From contig NZ_JAJRCG010000016.1 of the NCBI RefSeq assembly GCF_028679125.1, positions 1-59,397 of the forward strand: a stretch of 59,397 bases of DNA, read 5' to 3'. Of the stretch, positions 18,572 to 27,649 are shown in pieces. Below the pieces are notes generated by a model, which was not told the DNA's origin, ran no database searches, and saw only the letters and a program-made list of their open reading frames with translations. Source of the stretch: Methanoregula sp. (GTDB lineage Archaea; Halobacteriota; Methanomicrobia; Methanomicrobiales; Methanospirillaceae). The position numbers and the translations under genes were made by a program. Within the stretch, counting starts at the first letter, position 1, and each line of letters begins with the position of its first letter.

Positions 18572-19032
18572 CCGGCCACCGTATCGTTGCCACGGGAACG
18601 TTCGATATCCTCCACCCGGGACACCTCTTTTACCTTGAAGAGTCCCGGAAACTCGGGGACGAGCTCTGGGTGATCGTTGCCCGTGACATCAACGTGAAGC
18701 ACAAGCCGCAACCGATCATCCCGGAGGAGCACCGCCTTGCTATGGTTGCCGCGCTCAAACCCGTGGACCATGCACTCCTCGGGGACAAGACAGACATGTT
18801 CCGGCCCATCGAAGAGATCCAGCCGGAGATCATCACCATCGGGTTCAACCAGATGTTCAACGAGGCAAAACTCGAAGAGCAGCTCCGGGCCCGCAACCTC
18901 ACGCCCCGGATCGTGCGCATCGGCAGGTATGCTGACGGTGAGCTCTGCAGTTCGCGGCTGGTGGTCCAGCGTATCCTCGACAAGCGGTGCCACGGGCAGC
19001 ACAGCAGCTCAGGAAACGATCACGAATCCTGA
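18568..19032 (+). CDS. ribL: archaeal FAD synthase
   Basis: Adenylyltransfer from ATP (or CTP-type nucleotide transfer) onto FMN. The 154-residue cytidylyltransferase-fold protein shows GTFDILHPGHLFYLEE with the HxGH site, a lysine-rich VKHKPQP loop, and CSSRLVVQRI near the end, with the C-terminal Cys residues noted in the archaeal RibL type. Overlap with the JAMM gene suggests they are made together, though no functional link is known. Confidence 0.88.
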   Translation: MTGHRIVATGTFDILHPGHLFYLEESRKLGDELWVIVARDINVKHKPQPIIPEEHRLAMVAALKPVDHALLGDKTDMFRPIEEIQPEIITIGFNQMFNEAKLEEQLRARNLTPRIVRIGRYADGELCSSRLVVQRILDKRCHGQHSSSGNDHES

Positions 19033-19104
19033 AAAGGTGACCTGCCCTTTTGGCCGGAACCATTATCATTTCCGGCTCTGATCCTTCTCTTATCAGGGTA
19101 GCCT

Positions 19105-19752
19105 ATGGAGAAGAATCTTCTTGATGAGATTGAATTCCTGAAAGCACATGCCCGTAAAAAAGGGGTGAACGCAGAGGAGATCGCCCCGGGGGATATCGTT
19201 GTCTCCCAGTGGGTCCGGTTCAAGTGCCGGTACGGCTGTAAGGGATATGGCAAGCATCTCGGGTGTCCCCCGTATGCCCCGTCACCGGATGAGACACGCC
19301 GCATGGTGAACGAGTACTCCATCGGGCTCCTCCTCTCGTTTGAGGGGGTGCCGGGCCATGGGGAATTCGGGCCGGACGATATCCCGATGGATTTCCACCC
19401 GTGGTATGCAGACCTGATCAAATGGGTGAACGGAACCGTTCACGAGCTCGAGAAGACAGCGTTCTATGACGGGTATTACAAGGCGTTCGGGTTCGGGGGC
19501 TATCCCTGCATCTGGTGCGAGCACCAGCACTGTGTTGCGGAGGAGTCCGAAGGAATTGTTGACGAGAGCATCCGGAGAAAGTGCCGGCATATGGACCTTG
19601 TCCGCCCCAGCATGGAAGCTGCCGGCATCGATGTCTTTGCCACCGCAGGGAACCTCGGGTGGAAACTCTCGACCATTCCGTGCAAGAATCTTGAGTACGG
19701 GAAGATCGTTCACTCCCGTGTCCACTCGATCGGGCTCGTCCTGATCGAATGA
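19105..19752 (+). CDS. DUF2284 predicted metal-binding protein
   Basis: A 215-residue Cys-rich protein with FKCRYGCKGYGKHLGCPPY near residue 40 and CIWCEHQHC about 90 residues later, plus KCRHMDLVRPSMEA, the layout of DUF2284 proteins, which are thought to bind an Fe-S cluster or zinc. The function is unknown. CAGGGT lies just upstream of the ATG. Confidence 0.85.
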   Translation: MEKNLLDEIEFLKAHARKKGVNAEEIAPGDIVVSQWVRFKCRYGCKGYGKHLGCPPYAPSPDETRRMVNEYSIGLLLSFEGVPGHGEFGPDDIPMDFHPWYADLIKWVNGTVHELEKTAFYDGYYKAFGFGGYPCIWCEHQHCVAEESEGIVDESIRRKCRHMDLVRPSMEAAGIDVFATAGNLGWKLSTIPCKNLEYGKIVHSRVHSIGLVLIE

Positions 19753-19755
19753 CCG

Positions 19756-20898
19756 CTACCGGCCCGTATGCGGGCGGTGCATGAGGGCTTTTCTCCGGCT
19801 GTGGCTGACGATTCCCCGCCGCAGCCAGGTACTGTATTTTGACATGAACGCGCCGACAAGGGTCGTTACAATGACCAGCGCGGCGATAACCGTACCTACT
19901 ACCGGCGATCCATAGAGAACCGCGAGGGCGATCGAGAACTCTCCCCGGCTGATCGTGTTTGACCAGATCTCAAGACCTGAAAGTGCAGAACCGAAAATGG
20001 TAAGCCCGATGAGCATTCCGGAGATCAGCTTGCTCAGGACAGCCAGGATGCAGAGTATTGCTATCGTATACAGGTCCACCCCGCTCGCGAAGTCGATCGT
20101 GACCCCGAAGAAGACAAAGAACATGACAAGGAAGACATCCTTGAACGGCCGGGCGTGCTGCTCGAAGGCATCGGGATCCGTTGTGGCAAGGGCGGCACCA
20201 AGGGCGATCACCATCATCGTGTCCGGAATGCCCAAGACTATCGCCAGAGCGGCGGTAGTGAGCACTGCGGCGAAGGTGAACAGGATCGGCGTCTCATCGT
20301 CGCGGTCAAGAATGGAGATCAGGAACTCCTTCCCGTAATGTGCAATGGCGTACATGACACCCAGTGCCAGTACGATCTTGAGGAAGAAGAACAGGAGATC
20401 CTTGTCCCCCGATGACAGCAGGGCGATGATGATGATCAGGACAAGGTCCTCGAAGACCTCCATCCAGATGATCAACTCTGCCTCTTTCATCATCAGCTTC
20501 CGGTTCTCGATGAGCGAGGTGATGACAATCGCCGTGCTGGTGATGTAGAAGGCCGTGCCGATGATGAAGGCCTCCTTGAGCGGGAAGCCGAGGAGGTAGG
20601 CCGCAGTGAACCCTATCCCCATATCCACGATGAGACCGATGAGGCCGGCGGTGAGTAATTTGGAGGGGTCGGCAATCATCCGGTCCAGTTTCAGCTCAAG
20701 GCCCATGAAGAATAACAGGAAGAGCAGGCCGATCTCCGAGAAGAACTGGCTGATCTCATCCGAATGGACAATGCCGAGCCCGGCTTTACCCAGCACGATA
20801 CCGGCAAGGATATAAAACGGGATGGCGGGGATCGAGAGATATTTGGAAATAAGCGCAAGCACCATGCAGACGAAGAGCGCGATGATGAGGCCTTCCAT
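19756..20898 (-). CDS. Kef/CPA2-type cation:proton antiporter
   Basis: A 380-residue membrane protein with about eleven to twelve helices; LLFLLFFMGLELKLDRM, AFYITSTAIVITSL and LVMFFVFFGVTIDF match the CPA2 family, which exchanges K+ or Na+ for H+. It starts on the last base of the upstream TrkA-C gene (TAATG), a tight pairing like KhtT-KhtU. It is converging with the DUF2284 gene, leaving three bases between them. Confidence 0.9.
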   Translation of the reverse strand: MEGLIIALFVCMVLALISKYLSIPAIPFYILAGIVLGKAGLGIVHSDEISQFFSEIGLLFLLFFMGLELKLDRMIADPSKLLTAGLIGLIVDMGIGFTAAYLLGFPLKEAFIIGTAFYITSTAIVITSLIENRKLMMKEAELIIWMEVFEDLVLIIIIALLSSGDKDLLFFFLKIVLALGVMYAIAHYGKEFLISILDRDDETPILFTFAAVLTTAALAIVLGIPDTMMVIALGAALATTDPDAFEQHARPFKDVFLVMFFVFFGVTIDFASGVDLYTIAILCILAVLSKLISGMLIGLTIFGSALSGLEIWSNTISRGEFSIALAVLYGSPVVGTVIAALVIVTTLVGAFMSKYSTWLRRGIVSHSRRKALMHRPHTGR

Positions 20899-21383
20899 TA
20901 CTCCACCATAATTTCGCGCTCAAATTTTTTAATCTGGTCGCTCTCCCCAATGACCAGTGCCGCATCCCCATCCTCAAAGACGAACGAGGGCGCGGGGTTG
21001 ATGATGTTCTTGTCCTGCCGGCAGACCGCAATCACGGTTGCACCGGTTTTTGCCCGGATCTGGAGGTCTTCGATCGTCTTTCCGGCGACCGTTTTCGGGA
21101 TGTAAAAGGTATGGATGGTGACCCGGAGATCGGCAAGCGCCGAGAACGCGATCTCCACGCTCTCCTGATCCGCGTCGATGATCGCACCGGTGAGGATGTT
21201 TCCCAGGCGCCGTGCCTCAACCGGGGTCATCTCGGCTGCGCTCGGGGTCTTGCAGCCTTTCTGGAGCGTGTACATCTGAATCGTGCCGGTCTTGGTGAAA
21301 AAGATCGCAACCGTATCGCCCTTATCGGTTTCAAACTCGTATTTCGTTCCAATACCGGGAAGGTTCAGGGATCGAAGCGCCAT
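20898..21383 (-). CDS. TrkA-C domain regulatory subunit of the antiporter (KhtT-like)
   Basis: A 161-residue soluble protein with an N-terminal domain (MALRSLNLPGIGTKYEF) and a C-terminal TrkA-C domain (IEDLQIRAKTGATVIAVCR, then FEDGDAALVIGESDQI). In Bacillus, KhtT of this kind gates the KhtU antiporter by nucleotide and pH sensing; the same role here is by family and neighbourhood. The start is chosen at 21383 because the TATA box (21409-21416, minus strand) would start transcription there; ATG at 21392 is the alternative. Confidence 0.86.
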   Translation of the reverse strand: MALRSLNLPGIGTKYEFETDKGDTVAIFFTKTGTIQMYTLQKGCKTPSAAEMTPVEARRLGNILTGAIIDADQESVEIAFSALADLRVTIHTFYIPKTVAGKTIEDLQIRAKTGATVIAVCRQDKNIINPAPSFVFEDGDAALVIGESDQIKKFEREIMVE

Positions 21384-22011
21384 AGAAGACATTAGAGAAA
21401 TGATCCCTAAATATATTGTTTTTTTCACTACGCGTTCCCCGTTCTGGTAAGAGGGCGTGGATATACTGAATTCCGTGTTGCACGAAAAAGCCTCCATTAT
21501 TCATGCTGAAAGGCAGATGACCGCCGGTGTGCGATGCACAAAAAAGAAAAGTGGGGTTTTTTGGTCTTGAGAGGTCGGGAGGAGCGATGCAGGGGTTACT
21601 GGCATCTGACTCTTGAGAGGGTTTGTGTCGTCCTCCCCACATACTCTGTTGATAAACGGGAGATTTAAACCCCGGACCGGGCAGGGTGAAAGTGATTGCT
21701 GCATCCGGTGTACCCGGGGATAGCTGCGGGAGGACAAACAACCCAAATTTTAATTCCCCCGGATTCGAGGGATTTGGAGATGATGTGGGGCGGGATGCAA
21801 TAACCGGGCATTTCAAAGAGGCAATATCCGGCCTGACACTCCACCCCTTCCCCGCACCAGCCCCCGCACCGCGAGACGACAGTCCTCATGAACAGGCAGG
21901 CGGCCTCAGGACCGGATCTGATACTTTTTTCACTACTCATGATGAAGAATAGTGATAGATCCACGATCGCATGGTGCGCTCGGGCGATCCATTCACAACC
22001 ACCAGCAGGAG
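21384..22011. other. long intergenic stretch before porB
   Basis: About 630 bases with no gene I can support. It holds the antiporter promoter at the left end. A TATA-like GATTTAAACC (about 21660) is a possible por promoter, giving a leader of some 320 bases. A plus-strand frame from GTG 21686 to TAG 21952 (88 codons, Pro/Gly-rich) touches the alternative porB start but has no recognisable content. Confidence 0.4.
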
Positions 22012-22899
22012 TTGAATACCATCCCAGAAATTCCCAAGGAAAAATACATCCTGAAGTGCACGTCAGCGTGTGCCGGGTGCAGCGATTCGCTGGCCCTGCG
22101 CTACGTGCTCAAAGCCGCAGGACCGGACACCGTGCTGGTTGTGCCGGCCTGTTGTACGAGTGTTATCCAGGGAACCTACCCGAACACTGCCTTCAATGTT
22201 CCCGTATACAATATCGCCTTTGCCTCTGCCGCCGCCTGTGCTTCCGGTATGAGCAACGCGTTCCGGGCTGCCGGCAAAAAGACGAATGTGATCGCCTATG
22301 CCGGTGACGGGGGAACGCTCGATATCGGCATCCAGGCAATGTCGGGCGCCTTTGAGCGGGGCACCGATTTCCTCTATATCTGTTACGATAACGAAGCGTA
22401 CGGCAATACCGGGATGCAGCGCTCCGGCGGTACCCCCCTCGGCGCACGGACCACGACAACCCCCGCGGGAAAGACCGAGGGGAAGAAGGACATCGATGCG
22501 ATCATCGCCGCCCACGACCCGCCGTACCAGGCAACTGCCTGTGCAGCCTACCCGCAGGATATTTTCAAGAAAGTGAAAAAGGCCCTCACCTTCCGGGGGC
22601 CGACCTTCATCCACATCCTCGCACCCTGCCCGCCCGGCTGGCGCTATTCCACCGAGAAGAGTGTCGAGATGGGTAAACTTGCCGTGAAGTCCGGCATGTG
22701 GGTGCTCTACGAGCGCGAGTACGGGAAACTCACCATCGGGGCCCAGTCAAAAGCTGCCATGAAAAAGCCCATCGCACTTGAGGAGTACCTCGCGCCCCAG
22801 GGCCGGTTCAAGGGAATCGATACAAAAACCGTCGAGATCCTCAGACAGCGCATTGCAAAGAATTATGCAAAACTCCAGGCAGAGGAGGCGACCCCATGA
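22012..22899 (+). CDS. porB: pyruvate:ferredoxin oxidoreductase beta subunit
   Basis: The TPP-binding subunit of the enzyme that interconverts acetyl-CoA plus CO2 and pyruvate with reduced ferredoxin. CTSACAGCSDSLALRY and VVPACCTSV carry cluster-binding Cys; YAGDGGTLDIGIQAM with DNEAYGNTGMQ is the TPP/Mg motif; the PCPPGWRY end with C is typical. The start is uncertain: TTG at 22012 gives MNTIPEIPKEKY, where relatives begin, but its GGAG is too close; GTG at 21952 adds 20 unlikely residues. It is first in a four-gene operon in beta-alpha-gamma-delta order. Confidence 0.92.
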   Translation: MNTIPEIPKEKYILKCTSACAGCSDSLALRYVLKAAGPDTVLVVPACCTSVIQGTYPNTAFNVPVYNIAFASAAACASGMSNAFRAAGKKTNVIAYAGDGGTLDIGIQAMSGAFERGTDFLYICYDNEAYGNTGMQRSGGTPLGARTTTTPAGKTEGKKDIDAIIAAHDPPYQATACAAYPQDIFKKVKKALTFRGPTFIHILAPCPPGWRYSTEKSVEMGKLAVKSGMWVLYEREYGKLTIGAQSKAAMKKPIALEEYLAPQGRFKGIDTKTVEILRQRIAKNYAKLQAEEATP

Positions 22900-24008
22900 A
22901 GAAGATCTCTACCGGCAACAAGGCAGTCGCCGAAGCCGTGAAACAGGTTGTCCCCGCAGTGGTTGCTGCATACCCGATCACGCCGCAGACCGAGATCGTG
23001 GAGCAGATCGCAGAATTTGTATCGAGCGGGGAACTGAAAAGCCGGTACATTGCCGTCGAGAGCGAGCACTCCGCGATGGCGGCCTGTATCGGCGCAAGTA
23101 TCACGGGTGTCCGCACCTTTACCGCCACGAGCTCCCACGGGCTTCTCTACATGCACGAGATGACCAACTGGGCTGCCGGGGCGCGCCTTCCCATTGTCAT
23201 GGCAACCGTCAACCGGTCTCTCGGGCCGGGTTGGAATATCTGGGCAGAACACACCGATGCCCTGCAGGAGCGGGACACCGGCTGGCTCCAGGTTTATGTC
23301 AGTACCGTGCAGGAAGCATACGACGCAACCCTGATGGCATTCCGAATCGCGGAGCACAACGATGTCCTCCTCCCGGTGATGGTCAATCTCGACGGGTTCC
23401 TGCTCTCCCACATCATGCAGCCGCTCGACACCGTGGACATCGGGGACTTCATCCCGCCCATCCACCTTCCGCACGCAATTGACGTGAAGAACCCGGCAGG
23501 ATACGGATGCCTCACTGCCCCCGATCAGCAGGTCATGTTCCGCTGGGACATCGAGAAGTCGATACGGGATTCCGCAAAGGTCATCGAAGAGACCGAGAAG
23601 GAGTTCACAAAGCGCTTTGGCCGGAAGTACGGGATGACCGAAGACTACCAGTGCGCAGATGCCGAGGTAATTATCGTCGCGATGGGGACACTGGGAAAAG
23701 AGGCCGAAGTTGCCGTCGACCTGCTCCGGAAGGAAGGGATCAAAGCCGGCTCCATGCGCCTGCGCTGGCTGCGCCCCTTCCCGAAACTCAACCTTGTGGG
23801 AAAGCAGGTTGTTGTCATCGACCGCGATTATTCGTTTGGCCGCGGGGGAATCCTCGCCACGGAGATTATGGCACAGACCAAAGAAGAGGTCTTCAGTGTT
23901 ATTGCCGGTCTCGGCGGACAGGAGGTCACGTACGAGGACATGGCTGACTTTGTCCGGAAACGCCGTATGGGAACTGAGTTCTGGTTCGGGGTGAAGAACC
24001 ATGTTTGA
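22896..24008 (+). CDS. porA: pyruvate:ferredoxin oxidoreductase alpha subunit
   Basis: A 370-residue subunit with the pyrimidine-binding part of TPP: GNKAVAEAV, AAYPITPQTEIVE, VESEHSAMAACIGAS, RTFTATSSHGLLYMHEM and WAAGARLPIVM. The C-terminal region after about 240 is the transketolase-C-like domain with VAMGTLGKEAEVAVDLL. It overlaps porB by ATGA and porC by eight bases. Substrate choice between pyruvate and other 2-oxoacids is judged from overall resemblance only. Confidence 0.92.
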   Translation: MKKISTGNKAVAEAVKQVVPAVVAAYPITPQTEIVEQIAEFVSSGELKSRYIAVESEHSAMAACIGASITGVRTFTATSSHGLLYMHEMTNWAAGARLPIVMATVNRSLGPGWNIWAEHTDALQERDTGWLQVYVSTVQEAYDATLMAFRIAEHNDVLLPVMVNLDGFLLSHIMQPLDTVDIGDFIPPIHLPHAIDVKNPAGYGCLTAPDQQVMFRWDIEKSIRDSAKVIEETEKEFTKRFGRKYGMTEDYQCADAEVIIVAMGTLGKEAEVAVDLLRKEGIKAGSMRLRWLRPFPKLNLVGKQVVVIDRDYSFGRGGILATEIMAQTKEEVFSVIAGLGGQEVTYEDMADFVRKRRMGTEFWFGVKNHV

Positions 24009-24528
24009 GATCCGTATCCACTCGCGGGGCGGGCAGGGCGGCGTTACCGCGGCCCGGCTTCTTGCACTCGCGGCAATCCACGATGGCAAGTACGCCACCG
24101 CAGCGCCGTTCTATGGCGCAGAGCGCCGGGGAGCCCCCATCGTCTCGTTCGTCCGGATCGATGACAAGCCAATCCGGATCTACAGCCAGATCAAAAAACC
24201 CGACATGGTGATCGTTCTCGACGCGAGTGTCATGGACGTCGTCGATGTCCTCCAGGGGCTCAAGAGCGGGGGCAGGGTGCTGGTCAACAGCGCCCATGCC
24301 CGGGAGTTCAAAGGGTTCACGTCCAGCCATGTCGACCTGACCGGAATTGCCCTCAAGGAGAACCTCGTTGTTGCCGGGAGCCCGATCCTGAACACGCCGG
24401 TCATCGGCGCCCTTGCAAAGATCGGGATCGTTTCGGTTGATTCGGCAAAGAGAGCAATCCGTGAGACGTTTACCGATGAACGGAATGTCAAGGCTGCTGA
24501 AGCCGCTGCAAAGGAGATGAGCGCATGA
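24001..24528 (+). CDS. porC: pyruvate:ferredoxin oxidoreductase gamma subunit
   Basis: A 175-residue subunit opening MFEIRIHSRGGQGGVTAARL, the usual gamma-subunit start, with FYGAERRGAPIVSFVRI and VIGALAKIGIVS further on. It takes part in CoA binding and holds the complex together. It overlaps porA by eight bases and porD by four. Confidence 0.93.
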   Translation: MFEIRIHSRGGQGGVTAARLLALAAIHDGKYATAAPFYGAERRGAPIVSFVRIDDKPIRIYSQIKKPDMVIVLDASVMDVVDVLQGLKSGGRVLVNSAHAREFKGFTSSHVDLTGIALKENLVVAGSPILNTPVIGALAKIGIVSVDSAKRAIRETFTDERNVKAAEAAAKEMSA

Positions 24529-24785
24529 CCCGGAACACACAGCACGATCGCCTGGCCATAAGCCGGCCGATCGAAGGAGCTGCCGGGAAAACGGGAACCT
24601 GGCGGGTGTTCCGCCCGGTCGTAGACAAGGAGAAGTGCAATGCCTGCGGGCTCTGCTCCACGTACTGCCCCGATGCCGCCATTGATCAGGATCTCAATGT
24701 CGATCTCGTATTCTGCAAGGGCTGCGGAATATGTGCCAACGAGTGCCCGAAAAAAGCGATTGCAATGGTCCGGGAAGAGAAATAA
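24525..24785 (+). CDS. porD: pyruvate:ferredoxin oxidoreductase delta subunit, 2[4Fe-4S] ferredoxin
   Basis: An 86-residue ferredoxin-like subunit with two cluster motifs, CNACGLCSTYCPD and CKGCGICANECPK, passing electrons from the TPP site to external ferredoxin. The N-terminal ISRPIEGAAGKTGTWRVFRP is typical of delta subunits. It ends the operon, followed by a T run. Confidence 0.95.
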   Translation: MTRNTQHDRLAISRPIEGAAGKTGTWRVFRPVVDKEKCNACGLCSTYCPDAAIDQDLNVDLVFCKGCGICANECPKKAIAMVREEK

Positions 24786-24798
24786 ACCGACTTTTACC

Positions 24799-24805
24799 TT
24801 TTTTT
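24799..24805 (+). terminator. oligo-T terminator of the por operon
   Basis: Seven consecutive T about 15 bases after the porD stop, in an A/T-rich stretch. Confidence 0.5.
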
Positions 24806-24883
24806 ATAACAATTTTTACAGATGATATAATTCCACAACCTTTTTCATCCCGGGATTAAAATCTCTCGCTTTGGGATGATTCC

Positions 24884-25600
24884 ATGAATAATTCTTTTTC
24901 CGGTGATACACGCGACCTCTTCAAGTTCGATCTCGTCCGCCACATTATGAAAAGTTTTCCCGATCTCAACAGTTTTTCCTTTATACCGATGCTGACAGAC
25001 CATAAAGAACCGACAAAAGAGAGGTCGGGCACTACCCGGGATCTCAAAAAGGCGTTCAGCGCAGGGAGAGCGGGTTCCCAGAACAGGGACCTGATGGTGC
25101 ACCTGGGACGGCTCCATGAGATCGAGGATGACCTGGATTACTTCGAGGGGATCCGGACTTATTTTACAAAAGAGAATATTTTTATCGATATCGTCCATCC
25201 CGACCGGTTCTCCCATGAACACCGGGCAGACTATTTCCAGAAAATGTTCGAGAAATTTCCCCGCCAGTCCCTCATCTTCCTGGATCCCGACACCGGGCTT
25301 GAGGTAAAAAATCCCACACAGCAACACCTGCTCTTCGATGAACTCAAAAAGATCGCAGACGCCATGGACACCCGCTCAATCCTGATGATCTACCAGCATT
25401 TTCCCCGCCGGTCACGCGATGGGTATGTCAGGAGCCGGTGTTCGCAGATCGAGGACGTCACGGGTATAAAACCCATCTCCATAACGGATAACGAGATCGT
25501 CTTCTTTCTCCTTGCCAAGAGCCCGAAACTCCGGGAGAGTCTCTCGGAAAATGTGGAGAAATACGCAAATACCTACCCGGCCATCCAGTCATGCGGGTGA
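24884..25600 (+). CDS. conserved-looking cytoplasmic protein of unknown function
   Basis: A 238-residue soluble protein. Near the N terminus DLFKFDLVRHIMKSF is followed by FSFIPMLTDHKEP; the middle has LIFLDPDTGLEVKN; then SILMIYQHFPRRSRDGY. The LDPDTGLE block and the strand/helix rhythm recall a nucleotide- or SAM-binding alpha/beta fold, but no standard motif is complete. I do not recognise a named family. GGGATGATT lies ten bases before the ATG, and a GATTAAAAT box about 25 bases further up. Confidence 0.7.
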   Translation: MNNSFSGDTRDLFKFDLVRHIMKSFPDLNSFSFIPMLTDHKEPTKERSGTTRDLKKAFSAGRAGSQNRDLMVHLGRLHEIEDDLDYFEGIRTYFTKENIFIDIVHPDRFSHEHRADYFQKMFEKFPRQSLIFLDPDTGLEVKNPTQQHLLFDELKKIADAMDTRSILMIYQHFPRRSRDGYVRSRCSQIEDVTGIKPISITDNEIVFFLLAKSPKLRESLSENVEKYANTYPAIQSCG

Positions 25601-25630
25601 TCATCCGTTTTACCTCAGTATGCCTGAATA

Positions 25631-26065
25631 TCAGCACTGCGTGCCCCGACCACATTTCTCCCCGGAAGGGATCCCGACAGGTCCCTCAATATAATAGGTC
25701 TTCCCGTGATACCAGACTATCCGGTCCTGGAAGGCAGAAAGGAACGCTTCATCGTCCGGTGAGACCGGCATCCAGCTGTACCGGTTCCACTCCCGTGCCA
25801 GGGACAGTACCTGGCGGGGATCAAGGGAGACCACAACCCTTTTCCGGTGGATAATCAGTGCAGAAAGTGCCGGATGAGCAGTCATATCCTCCTCGGTCAG
25901 GTCCCGGGCACTGACAACATCCGGATGATCCCGCGGGGATTCATCACGGTAGGCTTCATAGTATTGTGCCGGAATGGTGAATCCGTCTATATGGAAAATA
26001 AAGATTATCAAAAGCCCGGCCATAAAAAGCGTCAGGAAAAGCGCGGCCAGGATCACCAGGGTCAT
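25631..26065 (-). CDS. membrane-anchored protein of unknown function
   Basis: A 144-residue protein with one N-terminal hydrophobic helix (about 2-24) and a soluble domain containing VVVSLDPRQVLSLAREWNRY and RIVWYHGKTYYIEGP. It is likely anchored in the membrane with the domain on one side. No family is recognised. It converges on the preceding gene with a 30-base gap. Confidence 0.58.
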   Translation of the reverse strand: MTLVILAALFLTLFMAGLLIIFIFHIDGFTIPAQYYEAYRDESPRDHPDVVSARDLTEEDMTAHPALSALIIHRKRVVVSLDPRQVLSLAREWNRYSWMPVSPDDEAFLSAFQDRIVWYHGKTYYIEGPVGIPSGEKCGRGTQC

Positions 26066-26231
26066 TAACCCCGTTTATTATCCATCAAATATCTTTAACG
26101 CAGATATCCTGATAAATCCGGCAGGTCAGATCCCGAGATCATCTGACAACACAACTATGTCGGGATTGAGAGAGTCCTCCACCAGGCATCCCGTGCGAGC
26201 ACCCCCTCCGACCCCGGACCCCGTTCAGGTA

Positions 26232-26621
26232 CTAGGGGGTATGAGTGACCGGAACGGGATCGGACTTCACCTCATCCTTTGCCATATATTCGAGATCAAA
26301 TTTGTAGAAGTGCGTGAACTGGCAGTGCCTGCACCGGACCGTGAGATACCGGGTGCTGACAATGATGCCATGCGGGCCGGTAACCTGACAGTTACGGCAC
26401 GTGGTCTCCTGTTCCAGTTCCCAGACCGGGTACTTCCCGATCTTTGAGAGGATACCCGCAGTATCTACATCCTCAATACGGGGAATGAAGACCCGGGTGG
26501 CCCCGCAGTTGTCGCAGGCTACCTGCGCCTGATACGGGACCGCCGTGATGATCTGGTCCGCGATCTTCCTGCAATGGTAACAGTCCGTACGGTACTTTGT
26601 GAAGATGAACCGGCCGCTCAT
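26232..26621 (-). CDS. zinc-ribbon protein of unknown function
   Basis: A 129-residue protein with four CxxC pairs: CYHC (about 14), CDNC (36), CRNC (75) and CRHC (96), enough for two zinc ribbons. The domain between them is beta-rich in appearance. There is no membrane segment. The function is unknown; nucleic acid or protein binding is a guess from the fold. Confidence 0.65.
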   Translation of the reverse strand: MSGRFIFTKYRTDCYHCRKIADQIITAVPYQAQVACDNCGATRVFIPRIEDVDTAGILSKIGKYPVWELEQETTCRNCQVTGPHGIIVSTRYLTVRCRHCQFTHFYKFDLEYMAKDEVKSDPVPVTHTP

Positions 26622-26854
26622 GGAAGATACTGAATGCGTGCGGGTTCATTAACCTGTTGCCTGCATGATACCATCGATCACTGAGGGTATGCTTTGCCAC
26701 ACCTGCGAGTCATTTTTAGTATCGCGTGATCCGGGAAGGGACACGCTCAATGATTTTGTTTTTTCCCTCCAGAAGAAAATTCTGGTTTGTTTAAGGGAAC
26801 GGGACACAGAACGCTTAGCAAATTTAATTATCAGGAGAATTCAATTTACTGGTT

Positions 26855-27469
26855 ATGAAGAGATGTATCGGAATCCTGATTTTAATTATCGTTCTTGTTG
26901 CGGTCAGTGGATGTACCCAGCAGACAACAACCGCTCCCGTGACTACAACTGTGCCAACAACAGTACCGACAGAAGTACCTACACCCGTTGAAACAACCGT
27001 CGAGACCACCGTTGCCCCGACCACTGAAGTCACCACGGAGGCAATACCCGTCGGGACAATTGCAGCCAATGAGACTGCCGCCGCTACCGAAACAGAGGTA
27101 GTTCCTGCAACAACCACCCTTATCACCGCAGGCATGACCCCGTCAACCAAGATCACGGTCATCCATATCGCAAATAATACGTTTACTCCTTCTGTCCTGA
27201 TGGTTCTCCCGGGCACAATGATTACCTGGACCAATGATGAAAAGACCGTACACTCTGTCAAGATCATCGGGGACCATGCAGGTAAGTTCAACTCCGGAGA
27301 TATCGTCGGTGGTGCCAGCTCAGGATATACGTTCGGCGAATCCGAGGGAACCTTCGAATATACGGATGGCTATAACCTGAATGCAACCGGTGTCATCATC
27401 GTCAAGAAAGGCGATACTTACTATGGCATGAGAGCAGCGACCACGGTAGCAACAAGTAATTCATCCTGA
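26855..27469 (+). CDS. cupredoxin-like lipoprotein lacking the copper cysteine
   Basis: A 204-residue exported lipoprotein: signal helix with lipobox VAVSGC (Cys19), a long Thr/Val/Pro/Glu-rich spacer (about 20-90) and a C-terminal cupredoxin-like domain with ITWTNDEKTVHSVKI and GTFEYTDGYNLNATGVIIV. A type 1 copper site needs two His, a Cys and usually a Met; here the first His (VHSV) is present but the Cys and second His positions read YTDGYN, and the only Cys is in the lipobox. A structural rather than redox role is likely. A TATA-like AAATTTAATTATC lies 25-35 bases upstream. Confidence 0.75.
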   Translation: MKRCIGILILIIVLVAVSGCTQQTTTAPVTTTVPTTVPTEVPTPVETTVETTVAPTTEVTTEAIPVGTIAANETAAATETEVVPATTTLITAGMTPSTKITVIHIANNTFTPSVLMVLPGTMITWTNDEKTVHSVKIIGDHAGKFNSGDIVGGASSGYTFGESEGTFEYTDGYNLNATGVIIVKKGDTYYGMRAATTVATSNSS

Positions 27470-27485
27470 TACCAGACCCATTTCC

Positions 27486-27493
27486 TTTTTTTT
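27486..27493 (+). terminator. oligo-T terminator
   Basis: Eight T, 16 bases after the cupredoxin-like gene's stop. Confidence 0.5.
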
Positions 27494-27623
27494 ATCTTAC
27501 CCGCTGGCGAATCTCGCCGTGGACAGACAAATGTGATATTGTGTCGCGGTCCCTGAGGTCCGGACAAGTACCTGTGATTGTGATGGCAATGACTAGAACC
27601 GTCAGGTCACTACGGTGATGGGT

Positions 27624-27649
27624 AAGAGTTCCGAAAGCAAGAGTTCCGA
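27624..27649. repeat. short tandem direct repeat downstream of the thermosome gene
   Basis: AAGAGTTCCGA occurs twice (27624-27634 and 27639-27649), 15 bases apart, in the 3' flank of the thermosome gene. The meaning is unknown. Confidence 0.35.

Noticed and set aside
21686..21952. 88-codon frame upstream of porB
   Set aside because: GTG start, Pro/Gly-rich content without family likeness; kept only as a note in the intergenic entry.
26665..26991. Plus-strand frame before and into the cupredoxin-like gene
   Set aside because: It covers the promoter of the real gene, overlaps its signal peptide in another frame and shows no conserved pattern.
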